Of a stretch of 64,000 bases of DNA, positions 34,555 through 43,145 are shown in pieces (the first letter of the stretch is position 1; every line of letters begins with the position of its first letter). The stretch is from Gracilibacter sp. BRH_c7a (lineage in GTDB: Bacteria; Bacillota; Desulfitobacteriia; Desulfitobacteriales; Syntrophobotulaceae): positions 54,857-118,856 of the forward strand of contig LOEZ01000071.1 of the NCBI GenBank assembly GCA_001516055.1, in the 5' to 3' direction. The notes beneath the pieces were generated by a model. That model had not been told where the DNA came from, made no database searches, and saw only the letters and a list, made by a program, of their open reading frames with translations. The position numbers and the translations under genes are program-made.

Positions 34555-37500
34555 ATGCCCACAATTAATGATTATTTGTACAAGGGTTTTGATACGCAAG
34601 AGGTTAGCCATTATTTGGGCAAGAAAGAATCTCCGCAGATGGTCTACCATATCACAGGTAGTCAAAAGGCTGCATTTGTCAGTCAAGTATTAAAACAAGG
34701 AAAACAAGCTTTAATTATTACCTATACGGATGAACAAGCACATAAGTGGATAAGCGATTTACAAACATGGCTTCCAGAAAAGAATATTTTGTTGTTTCCT
34801 GTTACCGAGTGGTTACCTTTTGAAGTATTAAGTAGGAGCAATGAGACCACGGAGGAAAGAATAAAAGTTCTAAGCAGCTTGCTTTGTGACAGGGTAGAGT
34901 TATCTGATGAAAATGTGATTGTCGCACCCGTTCAAGCTATAATAAGAAAGCTTATTAAGCCTGCTATCTGGCAGGAATATTGTCTTACCTTTAAGGTTGG
35001 AAGTCAGTACTCTTTATCAAAAGTTATGCAGACTTTGGTGGAGGCAGGCTATGAACGCGAGGAAACTATTGAGGGTAAGGGGCAATTTGCCTTAAGGGGT
35101 GGCATACTTGATATTACTCCTCATGACAAAGAACCAATTCGGATAGAATTCTTCGATGAAGAAGTAGATTCTATCAGAATATTTGATCTAGAGACTCAAA
35201 AATCTCTAGGGAATTTATCAGAAGTTCAAATCGTACCCGTACAGGAATATGTTATATCTATACAAGAACAACAAAATCTTAAATGGGAAATTAAAGCCAG
35301 AGCCCGCAAGGCTGTTGGAAGGTTACAGAGACTTGGGAGAACTGAAGCAGTTAAGCGCTTGCATAAAAAAGTAGAGCATATGGAACAGCATTTAGATCAA
35401 GGGATATTGGATGAAAATATATATCCCTATTTGAGTATACTTCCAGAGAGATTCGTATCGATATTTGATTGGCTTGACCAAGATAGCTTGGTTTTTTTGG
35501 ATGAACCTCTTAGGCTAAAAGAACAACTCGATTTTCAACATAGTCAACGGCTCGCTGAGTATACAGATAACCTCGAGAAAGGTGAAGAATTTCTTAATCC
35601 AGAAAGTTTGTTTATCGGATTTGAGGATATCATCAGCAGTAGTGGTCGTCTCATTATCGGTTTGTCTAATCTTTTGCGAGAAATCACAGGCTTCCAACCA
35701 CGAAGAGTAGCCAATATGACGGCTCGGCCCTTAGCCGGATACCAAAAGACTTCAATGTTGGTAGAGGAAATAGAGCATTGGCGTAAGTCGGGATATGCCG
35801 TAGCTATGTTTGCGGGGACAACCGAGCATGTTGGAAGGTTAATACAAGGATTAAAAGACAGAGGAGTAATTGCATTTTCGGCAGATTTAAAAGATGAGAT
35901 GGTTCCAGGAAAAGTTAATGTATATGCCCTTTCTCTCGATCAGGGTTTTGAGCTACCTCTAAGTAAAATAGTGATTTTCAGTGAAACAGAGATATATCAG
36001 AGGGAGCGAAAACGTCAGACAAAGCCCCGCAAGACTGGGCGAGAGGATGAGTTGCTCAGATTCAGTGATCTTAAGCCTGGAGACTATGTTGTCCATCTTT
36101 ATCACGGAATAGGTAGATTTATTGGTATTGAAAGGATTGCCGTTGATGGAATTGATAAGGACTATTTTGCAATTAAATATGCGGGTGAAGATAAACTCTA
36201 TGTACCTTTAGATCAGGTACAGCTTATCCAGAAATACCTTGGAGCAGATGCAGATAGTGCTCCCAAACTTAATAAGTTAAATGGAAACGAATGGAACAAA
36301 GCTAAAGCAAAGGCCAGAAGTGCCGTTAAAGAAATGGCTATCAATCTCTTAGAACTCTACGCTCAGAGAGAAAAGGCTCGAGGGTATGCATTCCCAGAAG
36401 ATAGTCTCTGGCAAAATGAGTTTGAGGAAAAGTTTCCATATGAGGAAACGCCTGACCAGACCCAAAGTATTACTGAAGTAAAACAGGACATGATGAAGGA
36501 AAAGCCCATGGATAGACTGCTGTGCGGAGATGTAGGGTACGGTAAAACAGAAGTCGCTCTAAGAGCAGCGTTCAAAGCAGTGTCCAACGGAAAACAGGTA
36601 GCTGTACTTGTACCGACAACTATTCTTGCCCAACAGCACTTTAATACTTTTAGAGAGAGATTTAAGGACTACCCTTTTACAATTGAGATGCTTAGTCGTT
36701 TTCGTAGCGTTAAGGAACAGAAAGAGATTGTAAAACAATTAAAAGAAGGTTATCTGGATATTGTTGTAGGCACTCATCGTTTGGTTTCTGAAGGGGTTGA
36801 GTTTAAAGACCTGGGACTGTTAGTTGTAGATGAAGAACAAAGATTCGGAGTCGCTCATAAAGAGAAGATTAAAACATTAAAGACCAATGTCGATGTTCTT
36901 ACTCTCTCAGCAACACCTATTCCCCGAACATTACATATGTCTTTGGTAGGTTTAAGGGATATGAGTGTTATTAGCACCCCTCCTGAAGATAGGTACCCTG
37001 TACAGACTTTCGTAGCGGAATTCAACCCTGATCTTGTTAGAGACGCCGTAAGAAGGGAAATTCAGAGGGGAGGCCAAGTCTTTATAGTTCATAATAGGGT
37101 TGATACCCTAGATAGGGTTACAAGGCTAATAACTAGCCTTGTGCCGGAAGCCCGCTGCGGGGTAGTTCATGGCCAAATGAATGAGAATCAACTTGAACGA
37201 GAGATGTTATCTTTTATTGAAAAGGAAAAAGATGTTCTTATATGTACGACTATCATAGAAACCGGGCTTGATATGCCGAATGTTAATACACTCATAGTAG
37301 ATGAAGCGGATAGATTTGGTTTAAGTCAGCTTTATCAACTACGCGGGCGCGTAGGGAGATCTAATCGCAAAGCTTATGCTTACTTTCTCTACCAACCGCA
37401 GAAAGTATTAAGTGAAGAAGCAGAGAAAAGGCTATCAACCATTAGAGAGTTTACAGAATTCGGATCAGGATTCAAAATTGCGATGCGTGATTTAGAGATA

Positions 37501-38088
37501 AGAGGAGCAGGCAACATTATCGGGGGTGAACAGCATGGCAATCTGGCAGCGGTTGGATTCAACCTCTATGTCAAAATGCTTAAAGAAGCTGTTCAAGAAC
37601 TGCGTGGGGAAGAAATCTCAGAGTCTTTAGAACCCGGAATTGATGTTCAGGTAGAGGCTTTACTACCGGATGAATATATCGTAGATAAGCAAACCAAAGC
37701 CTCTTTATATCAAAGGATGATAGCAGTTTCCAGCGAGGAAGAAGTCAGTGATATTTTAGATGAACTTGTAGATAGATTTGGAACACCACCGATAGAAGTA
37801 GAGAATCTGCTGCAGATTATCCGAATAAAGAATAAGGCCAAAGAACTTAAGATTGAGCAGATAACGCAACAAAAAGAAAATATTATCCTTAGGTTTGCTT
37901 CAGATCCAGGTTTATCAGGAGAAAAGCTCATGCAGATGGCATCTAAATCCCCCTATCCTCTTTCATTCTCGACAACTGAGCAAGCTAAGCTTGAACTTAA
38001 GGTTCGTTTACGCTATTTAGGAATGGATGATGTCCTAAGAACCATAAATAAGTTGTTAGGAATGATAAAAGACAATTTAAGCCAATAG
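34555..38088 (+). CDS. mfd: Transcription-repair coupling factor Mfd
   Basis: 1177 residues, ATG 34555 after GCAGGAGG. Domains: UvrB-like N-terminal part (about 20-330), the RNA polymerase interaction domain (about 495-570; LKPGDYVVHLYHGIGRFIG), RecG-like translocase with CGDVGYGKTEVALRAA (Walker A) and VVDEEQRFGVAHKE (DEEQ box), TRG region, and the C-terminal TRCF domain. Mfd removes stalled RNA polymerase at lesions and recruits UvrA. Length is full. It follows fin and precedes the lipoprotein foldase gene. Confidence 0.97.
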   Translation: MPTINDYLYKGFDTQEVSHYLGKKESPQMVYHITGSQKAAFVSQVLKQGKQALIITYTDEQAHKWISDLQTWLPEKNILLFPVTEWLPFEVLSRSNETTEERIKVLSSLLCDRVELSDENVIVAPVQAIIRKLIKPAIWQEYCLTFKVGSQYSLSKVMQTLVEAGYEREETIEGKGQFALRGGILDITPHDKEPIRIEFFDEEVDSIRIFDLETQKSLGNLSEVQIVPVQEYVISIQEQQNLKWEIKARARKAVGRLQRLGRTEAVKRLHKKVEHMEQHLDQGILDENIYPYLSILPERFVSIFDWLDQDSLVFLDEPLRLKEQLDFQHSQRLAEYTDNLEKGEEFLNPESLFIGFEDIISSSGRLIIGLSNLLREITGFQPRRVANMTARPLAGYQKTSMLVEEIEHWRKSGYAVAMFAGTTEHVGRLIQGLKDRGVIAFSADLKDEMVPGKVNVYALSLDQGFELPLSKIVIFSETEIYQRERKRQTKPRKTGREDELLRFSDLKPGDYVVHLYHGIGRFIGIERIAVDGIDKDYFAIKYAGEDKLYVPLDQVQLIQKYLGADADSAPKLNKLNGNEWNKAKAKARSAVKEMAINLLELYAQREKARGYAFPEDSLWQNEFEEKFPYEETPDQTQSITEVKQDMMKEKPMDRLLCGDVGYGKTEVALRAAFKAVSNGKQVAVLVPTTILAQQHFNTFRERFKDYPFTIEMLSRFRSVKEQKEIVKQLKEGYLDIVVGTHRLVSEGVEFKDLGLLVVDEEQRFGVAHKEKIKTLKTNVDVLTLSATPIPRTLHMSLVGLRDMSVISTPPEDRYPVQTFVAEFNPDLVRDAVRREIQRGGQVFIVHNRVDTLDRVTRLITSLVPEARCGVVHGQMNENQLEREMLSFIEKEKDVLICTTIIETGLDMPNVNTLIVDEADRFGLSQLYQLRGRVGRSNRKAYAYFLYQPQKVLSEEAEKRLSTIREFTEFGSGFKIAMRDLEIRGAGNIIGGEQHGNLAAVGFNLYVKMLKEAVQELRGEEISESLEPGIDVQVEALLPDEYIVDKQTKASLYQRMIAVSSEEEVSDILDELVDRFGTPPIEVENLLQIIRIKNKAKELKIEQITQQKENIILRFASDPGLSGEKLMQMASKSPYPLSFSTTEQAKLELKVRLRYLGMDDVLRTINKLLGMIKDNLSQ

Positions 38089-38109
38089 AAGACTTAGCAC
38101 AATCTTTAA

Positions 38110-38138
38110 TTGCCTAAAGGGGTAGTACTTGGTATAAT
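38110..38138 (+). promoter_or_regulatory. SigA-type promoter of the PrsA-like gene
   Basis: TTGCCT (38110-38115), 17-bp spacer, TATAAT (38133-38138), 34 nt before the start codon. Confidence 0.65.
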
Positions 38139-38172
38139 GACCTCATCATTCTTAAGAAGGAGTTAAATATTT

Positions 38173-39105
38173 ATGAAAAGAATAACGATCGTCCTAGCTG
38201 CTGTTTTATTACTTGTTATATTAAGCGGCTGTTCGCCAAAAGAGAGCGATTATGCAGTTAGGGTTAATGAACATAATATTTCGATGGAGACTTATGAGGA
38301 TAAACTTGATGCAGTTAAATCATATCTGCAGCAACAAGGGTTAGACTTCGATAGTGAACAGGGCAAACAAACTATGGAAAGTGTCAAACAGGATGTATTG
38401 GAAGGTTTAATTAGTACAGAACTTATTAAACAAGAGATACAAAAAACAGGGTGGGATATGAACGATCCAGCTGTAACCGAGCAGATTGATAATCTTAAAG
38501 CTCAGATACCTGATAAGGATTATCAGAAATGGCTTCAAGATCAAAACATGACTGAGGAAGAAGTTAAATCCTATTTTACATTTACTCACTTTATTAGTAA
38601 GGACGTAACTGTAACAGATGAAGAAGTTAAACAATTTTTTGATACTTACTATGCTAATTATGGTGGGCAGGAAGAGCAAGTTAAGGCAAAACATATTCTG
38701 TTGGAAACAGAAAAGCAAGCTTATGAAGTCATAGACGAGCTTAAAGCCGGCGCAGATTTTGCAGAGCTTGCTAAAGAAAAGTCTATCGAAGAGGCTGCTC
38801 AGTCAACCGGGGGAGATTTAGGATATTTCCCTAGAGGCAGGATGGTTCCGGAGTTTGAAGAGGCTGTATTCAACCTCGAAGTTGGTTTATCTGAAGAACC
38901 TATAAAATCGCAGTTCGGTTATCATGTCATCTTAGTAGAAGATCACAAACCAGGGGTAAAACCTTCATTTGATACAGCGAAGGAATTAGTGGAGAAAGAT
39001 GCCTTAGACTATGCTAAACAACAAAAGATTCAAAGCTATTATTCTACCTTGCGACAAGAGGCTAAGGTTGAATACGCAGAAGGAATTAAACCGGAGATTG
39101 GTTAA
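38173..39105 (+). CDS. PrsA-like peptidyl-prolyl isomerase lipoprotein
   Basis: 310 residues. A lipoprotein signal peptide (1-20) ends in LSGC with lipidation site C20. The parvulin domain (about 175-265) shows VKAKHILLETEKQAYEVI, AELAKEKSIEEAAQSTGGDL, GYFPRGRMVPEFEEAVF and SQFGYHVILVED. The flanking N- and C-terminal helical parts match the SurA/PrsA chaperone layout. It would help fold proteins outside the membrane. Genes of this kind follow mfd in many Clostridia. It has its own promoter and a strong terminator. Confidence 0.93.
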   Translation: MKRITIVLAAVLLLVILSGCSPKESDYAVRVNEHNISMETYEDKLDAVKSYLQQQGLDFDSEQGKQTMESVKQDVLEGLISTELIKQEIQKTGWDMNDPAVTEQIDNLKAQIPDKDYQKWLQDQNMTEEEVKSYFTFTHFISKDVTVTDEEVKQFFDTYYANYGGQEEQVKAKHILLETEKQAYEVIDELKAGADFAELAKEKSIEEAAQSTGGDLGYFPRGRMVPEFEEAVFNLEVGLSEEPIKSQFGYHVILVEDHKPGVKPSFDTAKELVEKDALDYAKQQKIQSYYSTLRQEAKVEYAEGIKPEIG

Positions 39106-39119
39106 TAGAAGATAGATAA

Positions 39120-39158
39120 TAGGACCTTGGGATTACGCCCAAGGTCCTATTTTATTTT
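39120..39158 (+). terminator. Terminator of the PrsA-like gene
   Basis: Stem of 12 bp (39120-39131 with 39138-39149), 6-nt loop, followed by TTTTATTTT. Confidence 0.88.
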
Positions 39159-39264
39159 ATATGGAAAATTTTATAACCATCACATATTTAGTTATTTTTA
39201 GCAGTTACATGTCGCAAAATGAAGCATTGAAGAGTTATTCTTTTTTTACTGTCATGGAAAAATA

Positions 39265-39295
39265 TGAATAATAAAACTCTTCTAGATATATACTA
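39265..39295 (+). promoter_or_regulatory. SigG/SigF-type promoter of spoVT
   Basis: TGAATA (39265-39270), 18-bp spacer, TATACTA (39289-39295). This fits the forespore sigma pattern (TGMATA-type -35 and CATNNTA-type -10) and lies 41 nt before spoVT, a SigG-dependent gene in Bacillus. Confidence 0.65.
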
Positions 39296-39336
39296 AGATT
39301 GAATCAGTTGCTTTGGAAAAAGGAGGGAGAACTTAA

Positions 39337-39885
39337 GTGAAAGCAACCGGAATTGTCAGAAGAATTGATGATCTTGGACGTGTTGTTATCCCCAAAGAAA
39401 TCCGGCGTACTTTACGAATCAGAGAAGGAGATCCTCTGGAAATTTTCGTGGACAGAGAAGGGGAAGTAATACTTAAAAAATATTCACCGATTGGTGAGTT
39501 AGGGGATTTTGCCAAAGAGTATGCCGATTCACTGTTCGAATCTACTGGACATATTGCTTGTATTGGAGACCGAGACGTAATAATAGCTGTCGCAGGAGCC
39601 TCTAAAAAGGAGTATTTAAATAAACCCCTTGGCCCGGCAGCCGAACAAGCTATGGAAGATAGGAAAACAATTCAAACTTCTGGGGAGGCATCGGTCTTAA
39701 AAGATGCTGAAGGTGACGACAAAGGAAAGATTACAAGCCAAGTTATCGCTCCTATTATTTCCGAAGGAGATCCCATAGGTGTAGTCATACTGATGTCCAA
39801 AGATCCTAATACCAAAATGGCAGATTTAGAAAATAAGCTAGTAGAAACCGCAGCAGGCTTTTTAGCAAAACAAATGGAGCAATAA
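39337..39885 (+). CDS. spoVT: Stage V sporulation protein T
   Basis: 182 residues, GTG 39337 after AAAGGAGGG. The N-terminal AbrB-type domain (1-50; MKATGIVRRIDDLGRVVIP, RRTLRIREGDPLEIFVD) is followed by a GAF-like domain to the C-terminus (ESTGHIACIGDRDVIIAVAG; DPIGVVILMSKD). SpoVT tunes SigG-dependent genes in the forespore. Length and architecture match Bacillus SpoVT (178 aa). It is preceded by a forespore-type promoter and followed by a terminator. Confidence 0.96.
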   Translation: MKATGIVRRIDDLGRVVIPKEIRRTLRIREGDPLEIFVDREGEVILKKYSPIGELGDFAKEYADSLFESTGHIACIGDRDVIIAVAGASKKEYLNKPLGPAAEQAMEDRKTIQTSGEASVLKDAEGDDKGKITSQVIAPIISEGDPIGVVILMSKDPNTKMADLENKLVETAAGFLAKQMEQ

Positions 39886-39910
39886 AAAGAAATCTATAAA
39901 GCAGGGAATA

Positions 39911-39942
39911 AAAAGCTGTTGACGATTTGTTAACAGCTTTTT
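39911..39942 (+). terminator. Terminator of spoVT
   Basis: AAAAGCTGTT (39911-39920) pairs with AACAGCTTTT (39932-39941); 11-nt loop; a T-run ends the stem. Confidence 0.8.
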
Positions 39943-39993
39943 AATTATGTATAATTTGACTTAGAGTTTTAAGTCTAAGGGGGTCAGGCCAAA

Positions 39994-41142
39994 ATGGAAC
40001 CTATTTTACATATAATTGGTTTGGGTAAAGATGATTTAGATAGTATTCCTCTAGGGACATATAAACTGCTTACTAAAGCGGATAAAGTCTTGGTAATATC
40101 CTTAAATCATCAAGCAGTGTCAGAGATGCTCAACGAAGGTATTTCCTGCGAAAGAATCATCCCCGATAGAGATGTAAGTTTCCACGAAGTTGATTCAGCT
40201 GAATTCACAAACTATCTTGCAGATAAGTTGTCTTTGTATTCCGAGTCGTTAGAGATTGTTCTTGCCTTGCCTGGTAATCCACTACCTGAAGGGGAATTTT
40301 TGTTTGAGCTTACACAAAAGGTTAAGGACCGGATAACTATCGATATGAAAACTTTGATTCAGCCAAAATCAATAGATAGATTAATAGAAATAATGACAGA
40401 GCTTCGTTCTGAAGCAGGATGCCCTTGGGATAGAGAGCAGGATCATCTGACATTGAAGAAGTATCTGGTAGAGGAAGCATATGAAGTTATAGATGCAATA
40501 GATTCCAAAAATATGAATAATTTATGTGAAGAATTGGGAGACTTATTATTGCAGGTAATCTTTCATACCCGTATAGCTGAAGAATCTGGGGAATTTTATT
40601 TTACCGATGTTATTAAAGGAATCTCGGATAAGCTTATTCGGCGTCATCCTCATGTATTTGGTTCTGTTATTGCTGAGTCTAGTGAAGAAGTAATCGTCAA
40701 CTGGGATACCATTAAAGGGTTGGAAAAAGCAAAGGGGTCTACGGACCAAGACTATTTTAATATCCCAAAAGGTCTTCCTGCATTGTTTTTTGCTCAAAAG
40801 ACTCAAGAGAAAGCAGCTAAAGTTGGATTTGATTGGGGTAACTATGAAGGGCCATTAGCCAAGATCTATGAGGAGTTAGATGAGCTAAAGCAAGAGATTG
40901 AACAGGGGAAAAGAATAAAGGAGGAAATGGGCGATATACTATTCTCTGCCGTTAATCTTTCGCGTTTCTTGGGCATAGATGCTGAAGATGCTTTGCGGCA
41001 GGGAACGAAAAAATTTCAGGAACGTTTCCTTGAAATGTTAAAAACGATAACCAACGAGAACCAAATACCGAGTAAAATGAGCCTGGAGGAAATGGATAAT
41101 TATTGGGAAAGAGCGAAAAATAAGAAAAATATGGTACTTTAG
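39994..41142 (+). CDS. mazG: MazG nucleotide pyrophosphohydrolase with a shortened YabN-like methylase domain
   Basis: 382 residues. The C-terminal 260 residues form a tandem MazG protein: SEAGCPWDREQDHLTLKKYL, EEAYEVIDAID, EELGDLLLQVIFHTRIAEE, then a second copy with EELDELKQEI and EEMGDILFSAVNLSRFL. It hydrolyses nucleoside triphosphates to monophosphates and clears aberrant nucleotides. The N-terminal 120 residues begin like a tetrapyrrole methylase (HIIGLGKDDLDSIPLGTYKLL, LALPGNPLPEGEFLF) but about half of that domain (usually about 220 aa) is missing, so it is probably not an active methylase. Gene position after spoVT and before hup matches yabN. Confidence 0.92.
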   Translation: MEPILHIIGLGKDDLDSIPLGTYKLLTKADKVLVISLNHQAVSEMLNEGISCERIIPDRDVSFHEVDSAEFTNYLADKLSLYSESLEIVLALPGNPLPEGEFLFELTQKVKDRITIDMKTLIQPKSIDRLIEIMTELRSEAGCPWDREQDHLTLKKYLVEEAYEVIDAIDSKNMNNLCEELGDLLLQVIFHTRIAEESGEFYFTDVIKGISDKLIRRHPHVFGSVIAESSEEVIVNWDTIKGLEKAKGSTDQDYFNIPKGLPALFFAQKTQEKAAKVGFDWGNYEGPLAKIYEELDELKQEIEQGKRIKEEMGDILFSAVNLSRFLGIDAEDALRQGTKKFQERFLEMLKTITNENQIPSKMSLEEMDNYWERAKNKKNMVL

Positions 41143-41226
41143 CCTTATTTTTAGGATTATAAGAAGGAAATTCCATTTGAGTATCGAATATAGGGAAAAG
41201 TTTAAAATTAATTAGGAGGGAGTCCC

Positions 41227-41499
41227 TTGAATAAAGCGGAACTTGTTGCTGCTGTAGCAGAGAAAAGTGAATTTACCAAAAAAGAGGCCGAGAAAGCTGT
41301 AGCTGCTGTCTTTGACACAATTACTAAAGCTTTGGCAGATGGTGAAAAGGTACAATTAGTTGGTTTTGGTACCTTCGAAGTTAAAAAGCGTGAGGAGCGT
41401 ATTGGCAGAAATCCTCAGACCAAAGAGGAAATTACAATACCTGCTTGTAAGGTTCCTGGGTTTAAAGCTGGCAAAGCTTTAAAAGAAAGTGTTCAATAG
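41227..41499 (+). CDS. hup: DNA-binding protein HU
   Basis: 90 residues, TTG 41227 after AGGAGGGAG. Standard [42 protein letters not shown] and [19 protein letters not shown]. It compacts the nucleoid as a homodimer. The order mazG-hup-rqcP is conserved. A 14-bp hairpin terminator follows, so rqcP transcription depends partly on read-through. Confidence 0.97.
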   Translation: MNKAELVAAVAEKSEFTKKEAEKAVAAVFDTITKALADGEKVQLVGFGTFEVKKREERIGRNPQTKEEITIPACKVPGFKAGKALKESVQ

Positions 41500-41540
41500 T
41501 AAAGGTCTTATTAGTTGATATAAGGCGAAAGAGGATTTTT

Positions 41541-41574
41541 AAGAAACCAGGTTCTACGGAACCTGGTTTCTTTT
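41541..41574 (+). terminator. Terminator of hup
   Basis: 14-bp perfect stem (41541-41554 with 41559-41572), TACG loop, ends in TTCTTTT. It lies 20 nt before rqcP and may attenuate it. Confidence 0.8.
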
Positions 41575-41593
41575 AAGCAAAGGAGCTGGAAAA

Positions 41594-41860
41594 GTGAGAC
41601 TAGATAAATATCTGAAAGTATCTCGCCTAATAAAAAGAAGAACTGTAGCAAAAGATGTTTGCGAGGGAGAAAAGATTAGTGTCAATGGAAGGATTGCTAA
41701 ACCTTCTGCAGATATTAAACCCGGAGATGTTATCACCATAGATATGAGACAACATATCTTGGAGGTAAAAGTGCTTGATACTCCTAATAGTGTTAAAGCA
41801 AATGAAGCACATAATCTTTTTGAAATATTAAAAGATTTCAAAAAGGATGTGTTAATTTAA
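41594..41860 (+). CDS. rqcP: S4-domain RNA-binding protein RqcP (YabO)
   Basis: 88 residues, GTG 41594 after AAGGAG (9-nt gap). Residues 1-60 are a single S4 domain (MRLDKYLKVSRLIKRRTVA, GEKISVNGRIAKPSADIKPG). RqcP works with RqcH in bacterial ribosome-associated quality control, stabilising the P-site tRNA while alanine tails are added to stalled peptides. The location after hup is the same as in Bacillus. Confidence 0.93.
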   Translation: MRLDKYLKVSRLIKRRTVAKDVCEGEKISVNGRIAKPSADIKPGDVITIDMRQHILEVKVLDTPNSVKANEAHNLFEILKDFKKDVLI

Positions 41861-41941
41861 CGTATAAAAAATTTTCTCCATATGTCTAAATCCTTCCAAA
41901 TAGGAATAATGATAGTTAGGAAGGTTTTAGGAGGGGACATG

Positions 41942-42223
41942 ATGGACAAGAAAGAAGAGATAAAACATAAGGTGACTATAGAGGACAGAAAATTGATGGT
42001 TGTTACAGGTGTGCAAAAGGTAAAGTCTTTTGATACTAAAGAAATAATTATGGATACTTATAAAGGCGGATTAGTTATCAAAGGAAATAATCTAGGGATT
42101 AAAAATCTCAACCTTACTGAAACTGAAGTAGAGATTGAAGGTCAGATAGATATCGTTAATTATCCGACAGCGCGTTCCTCGGACTCAGCATCCAAATCTG
42201 TCTGGGAACGAATCTTCAAATAG
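41942..42223 (+). CDS. yabP: Sporulation protein YabP
   Basis: 93 residues. ATG 41942 (or the adjacent ATG 41939) follows AGGAGGGG (41929-41936); the frame open from 41882 has no better start. YabP family: HKVTIEDRKLMVVTGVQKV, DTYKGGLVIKGNNLGIKNLN and EGQIDIVNY. In Bacillus yabP and yabQ are SigE-dependent and needed for the spore cortex. It is followed by yabQ in a 33-nt gap. Confidence 0.92.
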   Translation: MDKKEEIKHKVTIEDRKLMVVTGVQKVKSFDTKEIIMDTYKGGLVIKGNNLGIKNLNLTETEVEIEGQIDIVNYPTARSSDSASKSVWERIFK

Positions 42224-42256
42224 TTTTTACTTAGATCAGAAGGGAGAGAATAATAA

Positions 42257-42751
42257 ATTAATGAGTTTGCTATTATATTCAAGATTATTTTAAGTGGGGT
42301 CTTTGTTGGTGTCTGTTTTGACATTTACAGAATGGTGCGTTGGCGTATCGGTTTAAACAGGATATCGACTTTAATCGGTGACCTGTTTTTTTCCATTATA
42401 GCTTTACTTGTACTTTTCTATTTTGCTCAAACAGCTAATTATCTGGAACTGCGTTTCTATCTCTTCGGGGGAAGTTTGCTGGGCTTGTTGCTTTACCTTC
42501 GTTTTATCAGCCGCCAAGTCAAATGGACAATCAATAAAATCTTAAGTTTGATTGCAATGATATTTGAGTCGTTGTTTAAGGCCATAGGTTCCATTATTAC
42601 TGGAGTAGCCCGTCTTTTAACTTGTTTGATGAGTTTCCCTTATGGAGTATTACGGTGGTTAGCTTTGCTGTTCTTTAGAATAGTAGAAGCAATGGGGAAA
42701 GACACCTATTCCAAGGTTAGGACAAGAATAGGCAAAACTCCTAGGGAATAA
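42257..42751 (+). CDS. yabQ: Spore cortex biosynthesis protein YabQ, apparent ATT start
   Basis: 164 residues if translation begins at ATT 42257, 10 nt after AGGGAG (42241-42246). The first ATG in this frame, 42332, would remove the first membrane helix and the conserved FDIYR motif, so it cannot be the true start; no ATG, GTG or TTG lies between the in-frame stop at 42254 and 42332. From ATT the protein reads MNEFAIIFKIILSGVFVGVC, a good YabQ N-terminus. Further hydrophobic helices follow at about 40-80 and 95-130. YabQ is a mother-cell membrane protein required for cortex formation. A rare start codon or a sequencing error at the start are both possible. Confidence 0.85.
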   Translation: MNEFAIIFKIILSGVFVGVCFDIYRMVRWRIGLNRISTLIGDLFFSIIALLVLFYFAQTANYLELRFYLFGGSLLGLLLYLRFISRQVKWTINKILSLIAMIFESLFKAIGSIITGVARLLTCLMSFPYGVLRWLALLFFRIVEAMGKDTYSKVRTRIGKTPRE

Positions 42752-42782
42752 TAGGACTAAAGGGAAAATAATGAAATTGGTA

Positions 42783-42811
42783 TTGATTTAGTTGCTTTAT
42801 AAGTTTATAAT
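42783..42811 (+). promoter_or_regulatory. SigA-type promoter before the HTH gene and divIC
   Basis: TTGATT (42783-42788), 17-bp spacer, TATAAT (42806-42811), about 95 nt before the next gene. It would allow divIC to be expressed in growth, apart from the sporulation genes yabPQ. Confidence 0.6.
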
Positions 42812-42905
42812 AACAATACTTAGAAAGTAGTAAATTTGTACATAATATGTAGTAAATAAATAAAGAAAATGCGTTGATGAAAACAAGGTTTAGGAAGTTA
42901 AGAAT

Positions 42906-43145
42906 GTGCATTGGGAAATAAGAGGTTTAGAAAAACTGAGTTTTCGAGAAAGACAAGCTGTTATGCTTAAGGAAAGTGGGCGGCCCAGCGAGGAAATAGC
43001 CAAGATTCTTAAGATTAGTCTAAGTTCAGTATCAACCATGTTAGCTAGAGCTAAGAGTAAAAGATACCAGATAGTAGGTATTTTACAAGAAAACGAACTG
43101 GATTTAGATTATTCCCTTGCGGAGGATGTTCAAGATAATGAGTGA
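42906..43145 (+). CDS. Small sigma-70 region 4-like helix-turn-helix protein
   Basis: 79 residues, GTG 42906 after AGGAAG (8-nt gap). LSFRERQAVMLKESGRPSEEIAKILKISLSSVSTMLARAKSK has the sigma region 4 / LuxR-like helix-turn-helix pattern, with no region 2, so it is not a sigma factor by itself. The rest is acidic. It overlaps divIC by 8 nt (ATGAGTGA) and is likely coupled to it. In Bacillus yabQ is followed directly by divIC, so this gene is an insertion typical of some Clostridia. The target is unknown. Confidence 0.75.
   Translation: MHWEIRGLEKLSFRERQAVMLKESGRPSEEIAKILKISLSSVSTMLARAKSKRYQIVGILQENELDLDYSLAEDVQDNE

Noticed and set aside
41862..41887. Possible SigE promoter before yabP (GTATAAA ... 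CATATGTC)
   Set aside because: The spacer is too short and the -10 diverges from CATACANT.
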